The position numbers were made by a program, and so were the translations under genes. Under the pieces are notes generated by a model that was given only the letters and a program-made list of their open reading frames with translations, was not told the origin of the DNA and ran no database searches. From the NCBI GenBank assembly GCA_018398805.1, contig JAGFBZ010000183.1:103501-167500 (forward strand): a stretch of DNA of 64,000 nt, in the 5' to 3' direction. The stretch comes from Hirundichthys speculiger. Taxonomy: Eukaryota; Chordata; Actinopteri; Beloniformes; Exocoetidae. Positions 1-16,309 of the stretch are shown in pieces (position 1 is the first letter of the stretch; every line of letters begins with the position of its first letter).

Positions 1-775
1 TGATGCCGAGATACGCCATCGCATAGGGTGTGCCAGCGCAGCTTTTGCTAGGCTGAGGAAGAGGGTTTTTGAGAATCGGGACATCCATGTCAAGACCAAA
101 CTACTTGTCTACCAAGCAGTAGTTCTGCCCACTCTGCTCTATGGGGCTGATAGCTGGACCATCCACAGCAGACATCTTAAGGCCCTGGAGAGGTACCATC
201 AGCGATATCTCAGAAAGATCCTCAGGATCGGCTGGGAGGACAGGCATACTAACATCAGCGTCCTGAAGGAAGCCGGCATCCCCAGCATCACCACAACCAT
301 CATCCGCCACCAGCTGCGATGGACAGGCCATGTTGTACGCATGCCTGACAACCGCCTCCCAAAGTAAATGCTGTACGGACAACTGAAGGAGGGGAAACGT
401 ACCCAAGGAGGGCAGAAGAAGCGATACAAGGACAGCATCAAAACCCACCTGAAGAAATGCTGCTTCAACCTCAACACCTGGGAGGAGACATGTGGAGCAG
501 GATGGTCCATGAAGGCACATCACAGCTGGAGAAGGACATCCACTGTGCCACGGAAACCAAAAGGCAACAAAAGAAGGAGAGATCTGCCACCAAAACCGCT
601 CTCCACACCACCACCACCACTACCCAGTCAAGCTGTCATATATGCCCCCACTGCGCAAGAGACTGTGGATCGAGGATCGGCCTTCACAGCCACCTGAAGA
701 CCCACAGATGACCAGACTCACCAACAGGAGGACAATCATACTCGTTTCGAGTGATCGCCAATGATGATGATGATT
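1..775 (+). mobile_element. LINE (non-LTR retrotransposon) 3' end, truncated by the window edge
   Basis: The segment carries the C-terminal part of a LINE reverse transcriptase polyprotein and ends at 750-772 in a short GTGATCGCC leader followed by (ATG)n repeats, the kind of simple-repeat tail left by target-primed reverse transcription. It lies on the plus strand and its 5' part is outside the window. Decayed coding content is described separately. The clade is uncertain; the conserved YG-x-x-SW and LRW-x-GH-x-x-RM blocks are common in fish LINE proteins. Confidence 0.8.
2..711 (+). pseudogene. LINE reverse-transcriptase C-terminal region with terminal zinc-finger-like motif, broken
   Basis: From base 2 the frame reads through LLYGADSW (near 136-159), LRKILRIGWEDR and QLRWTGHVVRM, blocks that are conserved after the RT catalytic core in many fish LINEs. 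A TAA at 365-367 interrupts it and the same frame resumes directly (KEGKRTQGGQKKRYKDS). Around 490-510 the homology moves to another frame, which ends in CPHC...HSHLKTH, a C2H2-like finger often seen at the C-terminus of these proteins. One stop and one frameshift make it a non-functional fossil. The family role would be target-primed reverse transcription of its own RNA. Stop and frameshift are seen directly; family is from established knowledge. Confidence 0.8.
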
Positions 776-836
776 TCTGAAAAATCCACAAATAACTAAA
801 ACCCCGGAACTTAAAGCGTAAATTGGCGAGGGATCA
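776..836. repeat. Fragment of a TIR MITE (same family as 21291-21999)
   Basis: The last bases GGCGAGGGATCACTG match the right end of the complete element at 21291-21999 (GGCAAGGGATCACTGTA), and the preceding bases align loosely with its subterminal part (AAAATCC...ACTAAAA...). Only one end is present, so it is a relic abutting the LINE tail. Confidence 0.5.
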
Positions 837-3800
837 CTGAGCAACCAAACTGGTGCAAAATTACAGTAGTAAAGTCTTTTAAGTAATAAATACGATGACA
901 AGCTTCCCTGTTCTGGCCTTATAGAACAGAACAGAATTACAGAGATTAAAGAAGGTGGTCCAAGAAACTTGTGTGTGGCAAATCTTTATCAAAAATTGCT
1001 AAAAATCACTATATCAGTAGCAGGATAATAAAAACCTTTATGTCTGAATAGTAAAAGATGTCCAGTCAGACATTCTGCTTTTGTCAGCTTTTTTAAATTG
1101 TTTGTTTTTGGTGGAGTGATGCTATTCTAAGAAAGTAACGTTCTGGTTGTTTTTCCACCATGGCCTATTTTTACCTTATATATTATATATTATAAAGTTC
1201 TTTCTTTATGTATTCTGAAATCTTCTAAGCCAAAGACACATTTGCCACCACAGAATAAAAACATTCTTGCCAGGTACACAATTCTGGCAGACAGTTCAAC
1301 CACAGCGTGGGTCATAAATCTTAAATAAATAAATCAGCTCTGTTGTGGGCTGCATGGAACATCACAACACTAACTTCCACACATTAAAACACATTAAAAA
1401 CACCACATGCTACATGCACCACACCCATCACTTTCCTGTCCTGTTGTGCTCCACTGACAGTGATTTTAGTCCTGTCTGACAGGCTCTGAATGCTGATTTT
1501 ATCAGTTATGTAAATGTGCATAATTAATATTTCATCAATTTTTAATCGCCATCTCAAATGCTAACATTGAATTCAGATGAAACGATTATGTAACCTAAAA
1601 AGACAGGCATATTTACCAGCTATTGCTTCTGGAAACACTGATAGGCATTTAAACAGCAACAATTCAATGTAGTAATCAGCGAAACTTAAAACAAAGAGCA
1701 TATATATAACAGGAGAGGCGGGAGACTGATGTCATTGGTAGTGAGTCACCTCACAAGTATGAATGTGTCAATACGATCAAGCCTTCTTTGTGCTTGTATT
1801 TGTCCTCTTATGGAGACATCACGTACATTTACTATAGATCTATTTACACAGGTGCATTGTGGGAAACCTGATGTCAGTTTAAGGAAAAACAATCGCACAT
1901 TACTAAAGCAGTTGTATTCTAGTTTGACCTTTGTTTTAAGCTTGGACAAGTAACGGGCATAGCTCTGGTAAGAGTCAGCATCCAGGAAATGAATGTCAGT
2001 CATTGTTATGTCTTCTAAAGTGATGGGGAAATGGCTGATTTGTTTCTGTTAATGATCTTTGTGTCACAGTGTGCTGGTGACAAAGGCTGACTTAATGTAG
2101 TGGTGCTGAGTGGTGGAGGCTGACACACACACACACACACAAATCTCATTGACTTACATTTATTTCCTGGTGACCTATGCCCTAACTGCTACTTGTATGG
2201 CTCTTATTTTATCCCTTATTACAGCCATACTTACTCTTGAGCTATTATTTTGTAAAATGTATTGATGAAACATATATATTTTATCCATGCAATTATTGTC
2301 ACTATCTTATCTTCTATCAGAGCTTTAAGCTTAGTTCAACTGGACACACACAGTTTATCACTTTCATTTTTTTAGGGATGTCACATGACTGTGTGTTTTC
2401 TTCTGTTTTGAGGATTTTCAAGCAGTTTAAGTGTTGACTTACAGATGCAATCTATAAATTATAGACCCTTGGACTGATTTTAATTACACCATGGCTGGAT
2501 GATGACATGATTCTACAATTAAAAGTTACATTTTTGCTTCTAATCTTGCACAAGGATACACTCATAAAGACTCATAAAAGATGACAATGGAAATCACATT
2601 GCTTTTCTGATAATAGTTTGTCCTAAATGACACTCAGCATGCTGGGATTGTCCACACATGTTCGAAGAGGAACACAACAGTAAGACAGTATTACAATAAT
2701 GGGGCTTTGCATTCTAATAAAATAAACGTCATTATAGATGGAAAGTTCTGTTTTTCTTATTCACATCTCTGCAGTTTGTGAAAAGAGCTAAAGGAGATAG
2801 CAGTAACCACCCACACGCTACACTGTCTCCAAGTAAAGCTCGTCACTGAGGGTGACATGTTTCTCATAGTCAACACTGACAGCAGTGTCACCTTCATTAA
2901 AAACAGGTTCATTTAAAGTCTTTCCAGGTAACTGTTTCACAGACAACTTAACACTGACCTCATGGAGCATCATTTGGAAAAAAAATGGGGTAAAACTGTA
3001 TACATCAAGTCATCAGCCGGAGATGAGGTTGTCTTTGATTTGCATGATAGTGCATGAATGCCATCAGAATATACAGAAGATGATTCACCCAGTAAAATTA
3101 CATTTACAGTTAGTCAAGGCCTTTAAAATGAAGTGGCCTGCTTAACACCTGCTTACTGCTTAAATGTTTATTAGTTTCATGCTCTAGGTAAGCTGCTAGT
3201 TCAACAGGCACATGTATGTTTTTAAACTTCATGGAGAATATTATGTCTCTAGTGATAGCATGGCAGCTTCAGAGGTGAGCGGGAACACCAGCAAGATTAG
3301 AAACAATCTTACAGCTTTGGTGGGGAATCAGTCCAGTTACACAACAAGCCAGCAGAAAGAGGGAAGAAGGGACTGTAGTTTATAGCTGTAGATGTAGCTG
3401 TAGCTGTAGCTGTAGATGTAGCTGCACCTGGTTCGAATGAGGACCTTCCACATTGCTGCTGGTCAGTGAAGGGCGTTGGTCTGCAAAGAAAAAAAAAAGC
3501 TGAGAAGCATGACTATCAGAGGGAGTGCAGAGCATGTGCTCTTTTTTTTTCTTCTTCTTCTTCTTTGTTCTTTTGAGGGTGGAGACACACAGCAAATCAT
3601 TCAAAGAGGAGACCAGTGTTGTTCCCAGTAAACTGTGGAATTCATTGAACTGTCTTTTATCAACAGCTCTGACAGTACATTTCTATCAGATAAAGTCCGT
3701 CTGTGGCTTTTCCACCATCCAGTGTTGTCATGTCAATTCACTCAGCTTTGCTGGAACCATAAAAAAGAGTTATGCATGTTATCTTTTCCTTGTAGCCAAT

Positions 3801-4954
3801 ATATGGAAATAAGCAGGCAAAGTTTTCCAAGGTGAGTCATGCCAGCTACATTTCATCAAGAAAATGTAAAGAAAAAAATACTAATAATGCTACTGTTGCC
3901 ACAGTTGTGTAATGTTATGATTACCAGTCATTTTTATAAAAAAATGTTATGAACTAGCACTAAATCAAAGGGGCTCACAGGGGTCCAGTACTCCACAGTG
4001 TGATGTGTGAACAAACAGCAGGCTCACATGCTTGTGCTAAGCTGCAGTTCTGCAGAGTTGCAAGAACCTCCTTTTGTCTAGATTGTGATAGCCTTTGAAA
4101 CGGACCATAATGCCAGAGGTATTTTTGTTTTAGCTTCTGCTTAGTTACTGACTTAAATGAAGAGAAAATAAACGTTGGACTGAGGCTGTCGTTTCATGGC
4201 TGATTGTCTACATTGTGCCCAGTTAGCAGATAATCTGGCCAGAAGACGTATGGTTAGTGGGATTTCTCACTCTCTTGTGCCTTTCATCTGAAAGTACAAC
4301 TGTCTGCCTCGGTCTCACAGCAGGCCAAGTTTTGCAAATGTGTTAAGAAGCATAATTATGGGTTCCAAGTGTATTTTCTGTTATGTTACATCTCAAGGCA
4401 GCGATCATGCATTGGATTCCCAGTTGTTTCTAGAGGAAAGTTGAATGATTGTCAGCTCCGTGCTGCAACACATCCTGGTATGACAGCAAAGCTCCTTGAA
4501 ACACAGATGGTCATCCATTTAAAGTAGTGAACTGGCCCAGTCTCCTTAGTGGGCCTGCTGAAATCCTATATAAAGTATAAAAATCAATTTATTGCTAGAT
4601 GTTGAAAAGTCACGTGGCTTTATTAAAGTTGGTTCCCTTATACACTATGGGTCGGGAAAAAAAAAAATCACTTCATCTGATTACCAAACTGTTGCCAGAT
4701 CCATCATTATGGTAACATCAAAAATGTATCTTTTTTTCCCCCCAGAAAGTATTATATTTTCTTGACAAAGCATTATTTTCCAAATGCAAACCTAATAATT
4801 TTACTTCCAAGACCTAACTAAATAACCAACTATCTACAGTTAATCAAGCAACATTAGAAAATGAAAATGAAAAGCAAATAAAGTCAAATAAGGATCTGAA
4901 AAATAGCTAAATCAAGATTGGTTTACCTATTCCGTCCTTTGTTACAGTATCAAG
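837..4954. other. Intergenic stretch, no recognisable gene
   Basis: AT-rich unique-looking DNA. All open frames are short and lack family motifs. Simple repeats are (AC)n at 2124-2141, a (TGTAGC)n-like run at 3380-3424 and (CTT)n at about 3541-3565. Confidence 0.5.
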
Positions 4955-5661
4955 TAGGGGTGCACAATAATTATTATTATTATTTTGTTATTATTATGAC
5001 GTCATTCCGATCATTCTGATATGACTAATATTCCTGATAACATATATTTTTGTCAACACAGCAGTGCCTCACTCCCACTGAGACCCAAATGACCGGCAGT
5101 GAATGTTATGTTCAAGTGACGTCGGCATAATCAGAAAAACGTTTACTCAATAAGGAAAATCAAGAATACCCCCTCATGCCAGAAAACAACTCGTTAACTC
5201 GGTCATAATTTTGGTAGTTGCTGACCTTAATTGATATTTGCAGTATTCTCCCACATGTTACACATAAAAGATAGAAAAAATAGAAAAGGCTAGGAAATGT
5301 AGGAATTTACGTTGAATGCAGCATACGGCACAGCGTGCTGATGCAAACAAACAACATGGCGGAAATTGTATGGGACTTCATTAAAGTTTCTGAAGAAGAT
5401 AGTTCGCTGGTTATTTGTGACAAGTGAATTCCACGAGGAGGAAAAAATAGCACAAGCTTTAATACATCAAACCTGATCAGCCATCTCAAACTTAACCATC
5501 GCTTCCATGGAGTTTTAAAATTGTATGAGGACGTCGCTCTGCTAAAGACGCTAACGTGGGCTAGCCAGCAGCAAGTGCTGTGCATTTGTGATCAAAGACA
5601 AAAGTTACCATCAGGACTGTTATTAGCAACGAGTCCAAAAGTCCAAGTTGGTGATGGTACG
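4955..5661 (+). mobile_element. hAT-3 family transposon, partial copy D
   Basis: It begins TAGGGGTGCACAATAA, close to the TAGGGATGCACAATAA start of the copies at 44590, 56697 and 62386. From about 5060 to 5530 it is the reverse complement of copy C around 62930-63385 (shared blocks include ACTCGGTCATAATTTTGG and AATACCCCCTCATGCC). The end beyond 5661 could not be traced. It contains the best preserved BED-finger exon of this family in the window. Confidence 0.65.
5356..5661 (+). pseudogene. BED-type zinc finger exon of a hAT transposase, Cys replaced by stop
   Basis: From ATG 5356 the frame gives MAEIVWDFIKVSEED, then an ICDK motif where a BED finger should read CxxC. The second cysteine position is TGA (5425-5427), one base from TGT. 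The frame then continues without shift through GGKNSTSFNTSNLISHLKLNH, the second half of a BED finger with its HxxxxH pair, and stays open to TAA 5662-5664. The motif GATG|GTACGTAA at about 5652 is a strong splice-donor match, so this looks like a first transposase exon. BED fingers bind DNA; in hAT transposases they recognise transposon ends. Inactivated by the stop. Confidence 0.7.
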
Positions 5662-5664
5662 TAA

Positions 5665-10950
<5,286 letters not shown>

Positions 10951-11440
10951 AGTTAAATTCAAATCAACTTTATTGATCTCCAACGGGGAATGAAATTGTT
11001 GCAGTAACTGTTATGATTTAAGTCTTTTCAATGATTCATTATAGATGGTTATTGCTGTAGGCAGGAAGGGTTTCACGTGGCGGTCTGAGTTGCAGCGGAT
11101 CTGAAGAAGCCTCTGACTGGTCCCTCTGTTGCTGAATCACTGTGTTGTGTAGAGGATGTTCAGGGTTGTCCGTGATGTTTTTCACTTTATGAAGTATCCT
11201 CCTTTCCAGAATCAGCTCCAAAGGTTCCAGAACAGTCCCAAAACAGAGCCAGCCTTCTTTATCAATTTCTTCAGTTTATTTAAGTCATTGGCTCTGACAC
11301 TGCTCCCCCAACAGCTGACTGCAGATGAGATTGCACTCTCCACAACAGACTTAATGAAGATATGTAACATCCTGCTTCAAATACTGTCTGATACTGTTCA
11401 AATACGTTGTCCAGATAAACTGTGGAGCATCACTATGCCA
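10951..11440 (-). mobile_element. LINE 3' end: reverse-transcriptase C-terminus and 3' tail, minus strand
   Basis: Read on the minus strand, 11440 to about 11230 gives MLHIFIKSVVESAISS, CWGSSVRANDLNKLKKLI and KKAGSVLG, then a frameshift into ERRILHKVKNITDNPEHPLH. These blocks typify the RT C-terminus of an abundant fish LINE with an apurinic-type endonuclease. The 3' end holds AATAAAGTTGATTTGAATT near 10955-10975. The endonuclease and linker of the same type of element lie at 14738-15780 in the same orientation, so both may derive from one insertion split by the gypsy element between them, with the RT core missing. That joining is inference. Confidence 0.7.
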
Positions 11441-11547
11441 CCGACCAGGTGAGAGTAGGCAGAGGGCCAACTAGCACAGTGGGAAACAGCGACCCCCACT
11501 CATAGAGGGGAAATACATCCCCAATTTCATCCTTCATCAGCTGGAAG

Positions 11548-11877
11548 TGTTGCCACCTGTTCAGAACACAGCTGATGCAGGTCAACAATCACCAGGGTTG
11601 GTTATATAAACCAACGGTCTCATCCCCACTGTGTGGCTGGCTCCTGCAGAAGGAACTACTTGCTGTCCGGCGGTAAGTGTTGCTCCACTACAATTCCCTC
11701 AGCAGAGTATTGTTTGTTTTAGTTTTTCTGAGAGACTAATCAAAATCTCCTCTTTTCCTTATAGGCATTATAAGGAGCCTACTGGAAGTCCTTTGTGGAA
11801 TATTTTGAGTTTGTTTCTTTAAAATCCTGTTAACCGTGACTGAGTGCCTCAGCGTCTTCCCTTGACTGCATGTTTCA
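11548..11877 (+). repeat. Probable 5' LTR of the Gmr1-like element
   Basis: It starts TGTTGCCACCTG and ends TGTTTCA, giving TG...CA ends, with a TATA-like GGTTATATAAACC at about 11600-11612 and the primer-binding-site-like TTGGTGGAG immediately downstream. No second LTR copy was found, so the boundaries rest on terminal dinucleotides and the PBS and may be off by several bases. Confidence 0.45.
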
Positions 11878-11898
11878 TAATTGGTGGAGAATGCAGGT

Positions 11899-13551
11899 AT
11901 GGAGACCCACACCAGCCACCCCATGGAGACAGCATTAACAGCTCTGCTGCAAAGCCAAACTGAGCTGCAAAACAGTCAAGGAAATATGTAAGAGACTGGA
12001 AAAGGCTGAGAAGGCCACCCGAGCACCAGGAGATGTGCTCACCACACTGGGACCAGAGGATGATGTGGAGGCCTACCTGGAGCTTTTTGAGTGTACTACC
12101 ATGAACGAACAATGGCCAACGTCAGACTGGGCCGGGATCCTCGCACCCTTCCTCTCAGGGGAAGCCCATTGGGTCTGAGCGGGTCCGAGACATGACGGTG
12201 GTCAACGCCTGTGACTTCGGAAAGCTGAAGGCTGCCATACTAGCCAGCCAAGGGTACAGTCTCCCTGCATGAGCACAGCGATACCATGCCTGGACTTACT
12301 GCACCTCCCAGCAGTCACAAACTGAGTTCGCCGAGTTGGTACACCGCAACCAGAGCTGGCTCACTAAAGGCGCTGGCCCACCGTGGATCGAAAGACTGGT
12401 GCTTGACCGATGTATCCGCTCCCTGCCGCCCGATTGCCAGAAATATGCTGCACAAGTCAGCCCCAACTCCCTTGATGCACTGGTGGCCTTACTGGAGAAC
12501 TTTCAGGTTAGCACAGAGATGCTACGGAGCACCAGGGCTGAGCCAGGCCAACCCGATCCAGTGGAAAGAGTGGGTCATGAATGTCGGTGGTTCTCTGCCA
12601 ATAACCTACCCCGGGAACTGCGCCGGAGAGGGCACCCAGACATCCACACCAGAGGTGCTATATCTGCGGCACCTCTCTTGGACCTGCCCCGACCACGGCG
12701 ACATCTCCATGCCCTTGGCAGCCAGCTCAGACACAGCTCGGCCCTGCTTGCACACAGACGCCAGACGCCCCTGCTCCACTATCCCAGTGCGGGTCAGAGG
12801 CCCTGACACCCATGCACTGGTTGATTCAGGGAGCGTCGTCACATTGGTTCATACTGACTACGCTGGACCAGTGGGGTCCGAACTGGTCCCCGTCACGTGT
12901 GTCCATGGCGACGTACGCCGGTATCCAGTCACCAAGGTCCGCGTCCAGATCCTTCCGGGGCGATGCCGTCGTGGTCGCCGGAGTCGTGCCCAACCTGCGG
13001 GTCCCCCTGCTCATCGGCATGGACTGCACCCTCTTTTACCGGTATTGGGACCCAGGGCCCCAGTCGAGAGCCCCTTGACTCGGCAGATGGAGAAACCGGC
13101 GCCCGGAGACAAAGGTCCTGTCCTGCTTTTTGGGCATCGCCGGGGGAAAGCCCCGCCGAGGGTAGATTATCAGAGGAGGATGCCAGCGGAGGAGAGACGC
13201 CACCCCCCGGAGCAGACCTCTTTGCTGAGTTCCCACGGGTTGATAATGAGGCTAACTGACCCCCGGGCGAGTTCACCACCGCCCAGTGGGCCGACCCTAA
13301 CCTGGGGGCACCCCGCCAAAATGTCATTACTGTTGATGGCCAGCCGTGCTCCGGGGTGAATGATCTATCCTTTCTGTACTTTGCAGTAAAAGCGGGACTC
13401 TTATATCACTGCTCAAATACTAAGGGGGGGGGGGGGGAATCGTTGAACAACTCTTAGAACCTAAAAACTATGTCACTCGGGTGTTCTATCTAGCGTGCAC
13501 ACACCAGTTGGAGCGCAGGATACATGACCGGGTGGTGGCACGATTTTATTG
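11899..13551 (+). pseudogene. gag-protease-integrase polyprotein remnant of a gypsy element
   Basis: The reading starts at ATG 11899. A SCAN/gag-like stretch (VEAYLELFE near 12067, SDWAGILAPFLSGEA near 12124-12165) is broken by stops. A longer open frame, 12286-13359, contains HALVDSGSVVTLV with DSG at 12823-12831, the active-site triad of a retroviral-type aspartic protease, after SCAN-like blocks in other frames (LDRCIRSLPPDCQK near 12400). Its flap and C-terminal part (VVVAGVVPNLRVPLLIG, 12968-13018) is in a shifted frame. At 13443-13551 EPKNYVTRVFYLACTHQL and RVVARFYW match the zinc-binding N-terminus of integrase. Multiple stops and frameshifts mean no functional product. Related gag domains gave rise to vertebrate SCAN domains (established knowledge). 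Confidence 0.65.
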
Positions 13552-14737
13552 GCTGCTGACTCCTGCTGTGTTATGGGGGTAAGACAGCAGGAGTCCTGGC
13601 AGAGGCGGATGGGCTCTACCACTCATAAATACCGGCTCCCTCCCTTCTCTTGCTCTGTCTGACCTCTTCCAAAGCAAAGGTGCACGTCTCTCTGGCCTGC
13701 TCCAGCAAGGTAATTGGCCTGCATTTTCCTGGTGACCTATCTGCAGGAGATCCCTCTGGTTGCCCAGGACAACCACACATGTGTCCGACCGTAACGCGCC
13801 TACGGAGTGAGCCACGACACACTTAAGAAACGACGCGTAGGAATCACCTGTGACCAGCCTCAGAGAACCGGGAAGGAAGACAGCCTAGCTGCCATTGCTG
13901 GAGAGGAGAAAAAAAGACAAGAGCCGCTCCTGGGTACCAGTACGTTTGACCCTAACCAAGCCTGGATCATCGGTTCTGGCTTCCACGGATGTCAAAACGC
14001 CATTGATCGCCTCCTGAGCGATCCACCTTAGAGGCTTTTGTGTCTGGGCAGAGCTTAGTTTAGTGTTGTTTGCAACTCCCTTTTCTTGTGTGTCACATAA
14101 GTTTAGAACCGGACCAACAGTCCCACTGTAACTGAATTGCGTTGAGATTTTTTTTTTTTTTTGCGAAAAGCAACTCCAATCTCGGTTTTCCAGTTCAAAT
14201 ATCAGAGCAGCTTGGTGTTGTGGCTTTGCATCGCTGCATCTGTGGGAAAACGACAGAGTAGCTGTTGCTAGCTGCTAGGAAACATTCTAGCTCAGTTGGC
14301 TTGACTCTGATTGATAGATAGATATAGACACTTTTTTTGCATTTAAGGTTTTATTTGCTTATGTTAGTCTAGTTGTATTTTAGTTAGTAGACGTCAGAAT
14401 CTTGAGTCAAGTCTTTGTTCATACTTAATACTTGTTAATAAATTCTGATATATTCTAATGAGAGAAGTTAAGAAGTTGTTTGTGGTTATTTTACATAGAA
14501 TTGTAACATTTGCTGGTTGAAGAAGCTCTTGCTAGGACACCTTCTCTGTTGCTCTATAGCGCCACACCTGATCACAGGCTGGGATGCATAGAACAACAGC
14601 CAGTTTTAGACTGATTGTGCCGTTTAGTCTTTGTTTTCTGATTATCAGGTGGTACCCTGTTTCAATTCATTAACTTTGTTAATACATTTCTTGTTAACAA
14701 CTATCTCTTAAGATAGTTGGTAATAACCCCTTCATAA
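13552..14737. other. Unassigned stretch between the gypsy remnant and the LINE
   Basis: No clear gene. A 12-bp perfect hairpin (13558-13569 with 13584-13595) follows the integrase fragment directly. A TATA-like CATAAATACC at about 13625 and a G+C-rich 13600-14030 could be remains of retroviral-type regulatory or LTR sequence, but they do not resemble the LTR at 11548. From 14040 to 14737 the DNA is AT-rich and featureless. Confidence 0.4.
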
Positions 14738-15780
14738 CTAAATTAGCACAGTACATGCACAACAGGAGGATGCTGAGCTTGTTTTTAAACAGAACCTGTT
14801 GAAGAATGAGTTCAGTTCGTTGGCTCTGTCCAGACTTTCATCTATCTGATCCCTCTTCTGCTTGAAGCCTGTAATCTTCATGTCCGTCTGACCATGTATC
14901 TCATGCATTATTCTGCGGAGCTTGTGCTCCAGAGTTCTCCTGTACACCTCCTTGTTGTCTCTAATCTTGACTTTCAGTTGTTTTTTAACTGTCCTCAATA
15001 ATTCCCTGTCTCCCTCCCAGAAGGCTCTTTTTTTTCTTGTTGAGGAGCTCTTTCACGTCACTGGTGATCCAGGGTTTATTATTGGGGAAGCACCTCACCT
15101 TTCTGGTGGGGATGGTGTTGTCCATACAGAAGTGAATATAGTCAGTAACACATTCAGTCATGGCATTGACATCATCTCCATGAGTGCTTCCCAGTATGTA
15201 GCCTCAGTATTCCCCCCACAGAGTTTCTTCAGCTTCCTATGACCACTTCCTCACAGTCCTTTTGGTCACAGGTTGCCTCCGGATGATAGCTTTAAAGGTT
15301 GAGGGGAGATCAACCAGATTATGATCTGCTTTGTCCAGAGCAGGTCACGCGAAGGACCTGAATACATCTCTGGCATTTGCATAAAACAAATCCAACACTG
15401 GCGAGACATAAACTGCCACTAATAAGTACGAAAACTCACAGTGAACAGTTCAATATCTCGGCAGCAGAAACTATGTCTCACAGTAACTTGTCCTGGATTA
15501 CATCATCTGTTGTTGACAAACACTGCAGTTCTGCTGCCTTTGCATTTTCCGCTCTTTGTCGTATCTCTGTTCACCCTTATAGTCTGAAATCCAGGCAGAG
15601 AGACGCTGGAGTCGGGAATATGTTCCTGCAGCCTCATCTCACTGAAACACATTGAACTGCTTTGCCAAAACTCTAGATTTGTCTTTGTCAGCGTGTCAAG
15701 CTCATCCATTCAGATCTTATATTCCCCATTATGAAGGAGGGAAGAGCTGGTTTAAACCTCCTTTCTTTCTCTCCAATTCA
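14738..15780 (-). mobile_element. LINE endonuclease and linker region, minus strand, internally deleted
   Basis: On the minus strand, 15709-15503 reads as the start of an apurinic-type endonuclease (CFSEMRLQEHIPD, LPGFQTIRVNRD). After about 15500 the homology continues (PGQVTVRH), but the central endonuclease region is missing. From about 15330 it resumes with KADHNL-like and WSxEAEE-like blocks, then NNKPWITSDVKELLNKKK (near 15080-15030) and KVKIRDNKEVYRRTLEHKL (14980-14920), the charged linker before RT, ending at NELNSFFNRF near 14785. Several stops and frameshifts are present. The endonuclease would nick the target for retrotransposition. Same family and orientation as 10951-11440. Confidence 0.7.
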
Positions 15781-15813
15781 ATTCAATTCAGTTTTATTTG
15801 TATATTGTCTATT

Positions 15814-16012
15814 ACAACTTGCATTGTAATGCAAGTTGTACTTAGGAACATCTCATGAATGTATCCGCATTTCACTGTTCCTGTAGTTTTCTGTGCTGTA
15901 CATTTTTCTTTAATTAGGGTTGAATATTATAATTTTAGTTAATGATATTTGCTTAAGGGTCATGCTCTGGATCTCTGTAAAATGCGGATACATTCATGAG
16001 ATGTTCCTAAGT
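15814..16012. repeat. Perfect long inverted repeat plus nested palindrome
   Basis: Bases 15840-15871 and 15981-16012 are perfect reverse complements (32 bp arms, 109 bp spacer). Immediately left, 15814-15825 and 15828-15839 form a second perfect 12-bp palindrome with a 2-bp loop. The spacer contains a LINE-tail-like segment (ATATTATAATTTTAGTTAA, 15929-15947) that recurs at 16181-16199. Confidence 0.9.
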
Positions 16013-16107
16013 AATTGCAAATATAAATAAATATAAATCCTTTTATTCTCATTATACAGGAGTACAATGAGATTAAAAAAGTAACTATGGATAAAGCTGA
16101 AGAAGAG

Positions 16108-16296
16108 AGGTAAAGGTGGCTTAAAGGTTTTTTTCTCCCTCTGTGGGAGTTTTTTACCTGCCATTACGCTTGATTGGATTTAATATTATAATTTTAGTTA
16201 ATGATATTTGCTCGAGGGTCATGCTCTGGGTCTCTGTAAAGCGCTTAGAGACAATTGACATTGTAACAGATGCTATTCAAATAAAATTGAATTGAA
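16108..16296 (+). mobile_element. LINE-tail / SINE-like retroinsert, plus strand
   Basis: The body contains TCTGTAAAGCGCTTAGAGAC and ends AATAAAATTGAATTGAA, the 3' tail of an abundant fish LINE group. It is bracketed by CTGAAGAAGAG (16097-16107) and CTGAAGAGAAGAG (16297-16309), a near-match that could be an imperfect target-site duplication. The left part (GTGGGAGTTTTTTACCTGCC) also fits this tail. Confidence 0.6.
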
Positions 16297-16309
16297 CTGA
16301 AGAGAAGAG

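Larger units (their letters stand above)
11548..13551 (+). mobile_element. Gmr1-like Ty3/gypsy retrotransposon, 5' LTR plus gag-protease-integrase remnant
   Basis: A probable LTR (11548-11877) is followed by TTGGTGGAGAATGC, a primer-binding-site-like motif usual in this group, then decayed gag with SCAN-like features, an aspartic protease and, directly after it, the N-terminal zinc-binding part of an integrase. No RT or RNase H is visible between protease and integrase. That order (PR then IN, with RT after) is the hallmark of Gmr1-like gypsy elements. The 3' half, including RT, appears deleted or replaced by unassigned sequence. Confidence 0.65.

Noticed and set aside
12286..13359. 357-codon open frame as a host gene
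   Set aside because: Only its middle (the DSG protease block) matches a known family; the gag and later protease parts are in other frames. It is part of a decayed gypsy element.
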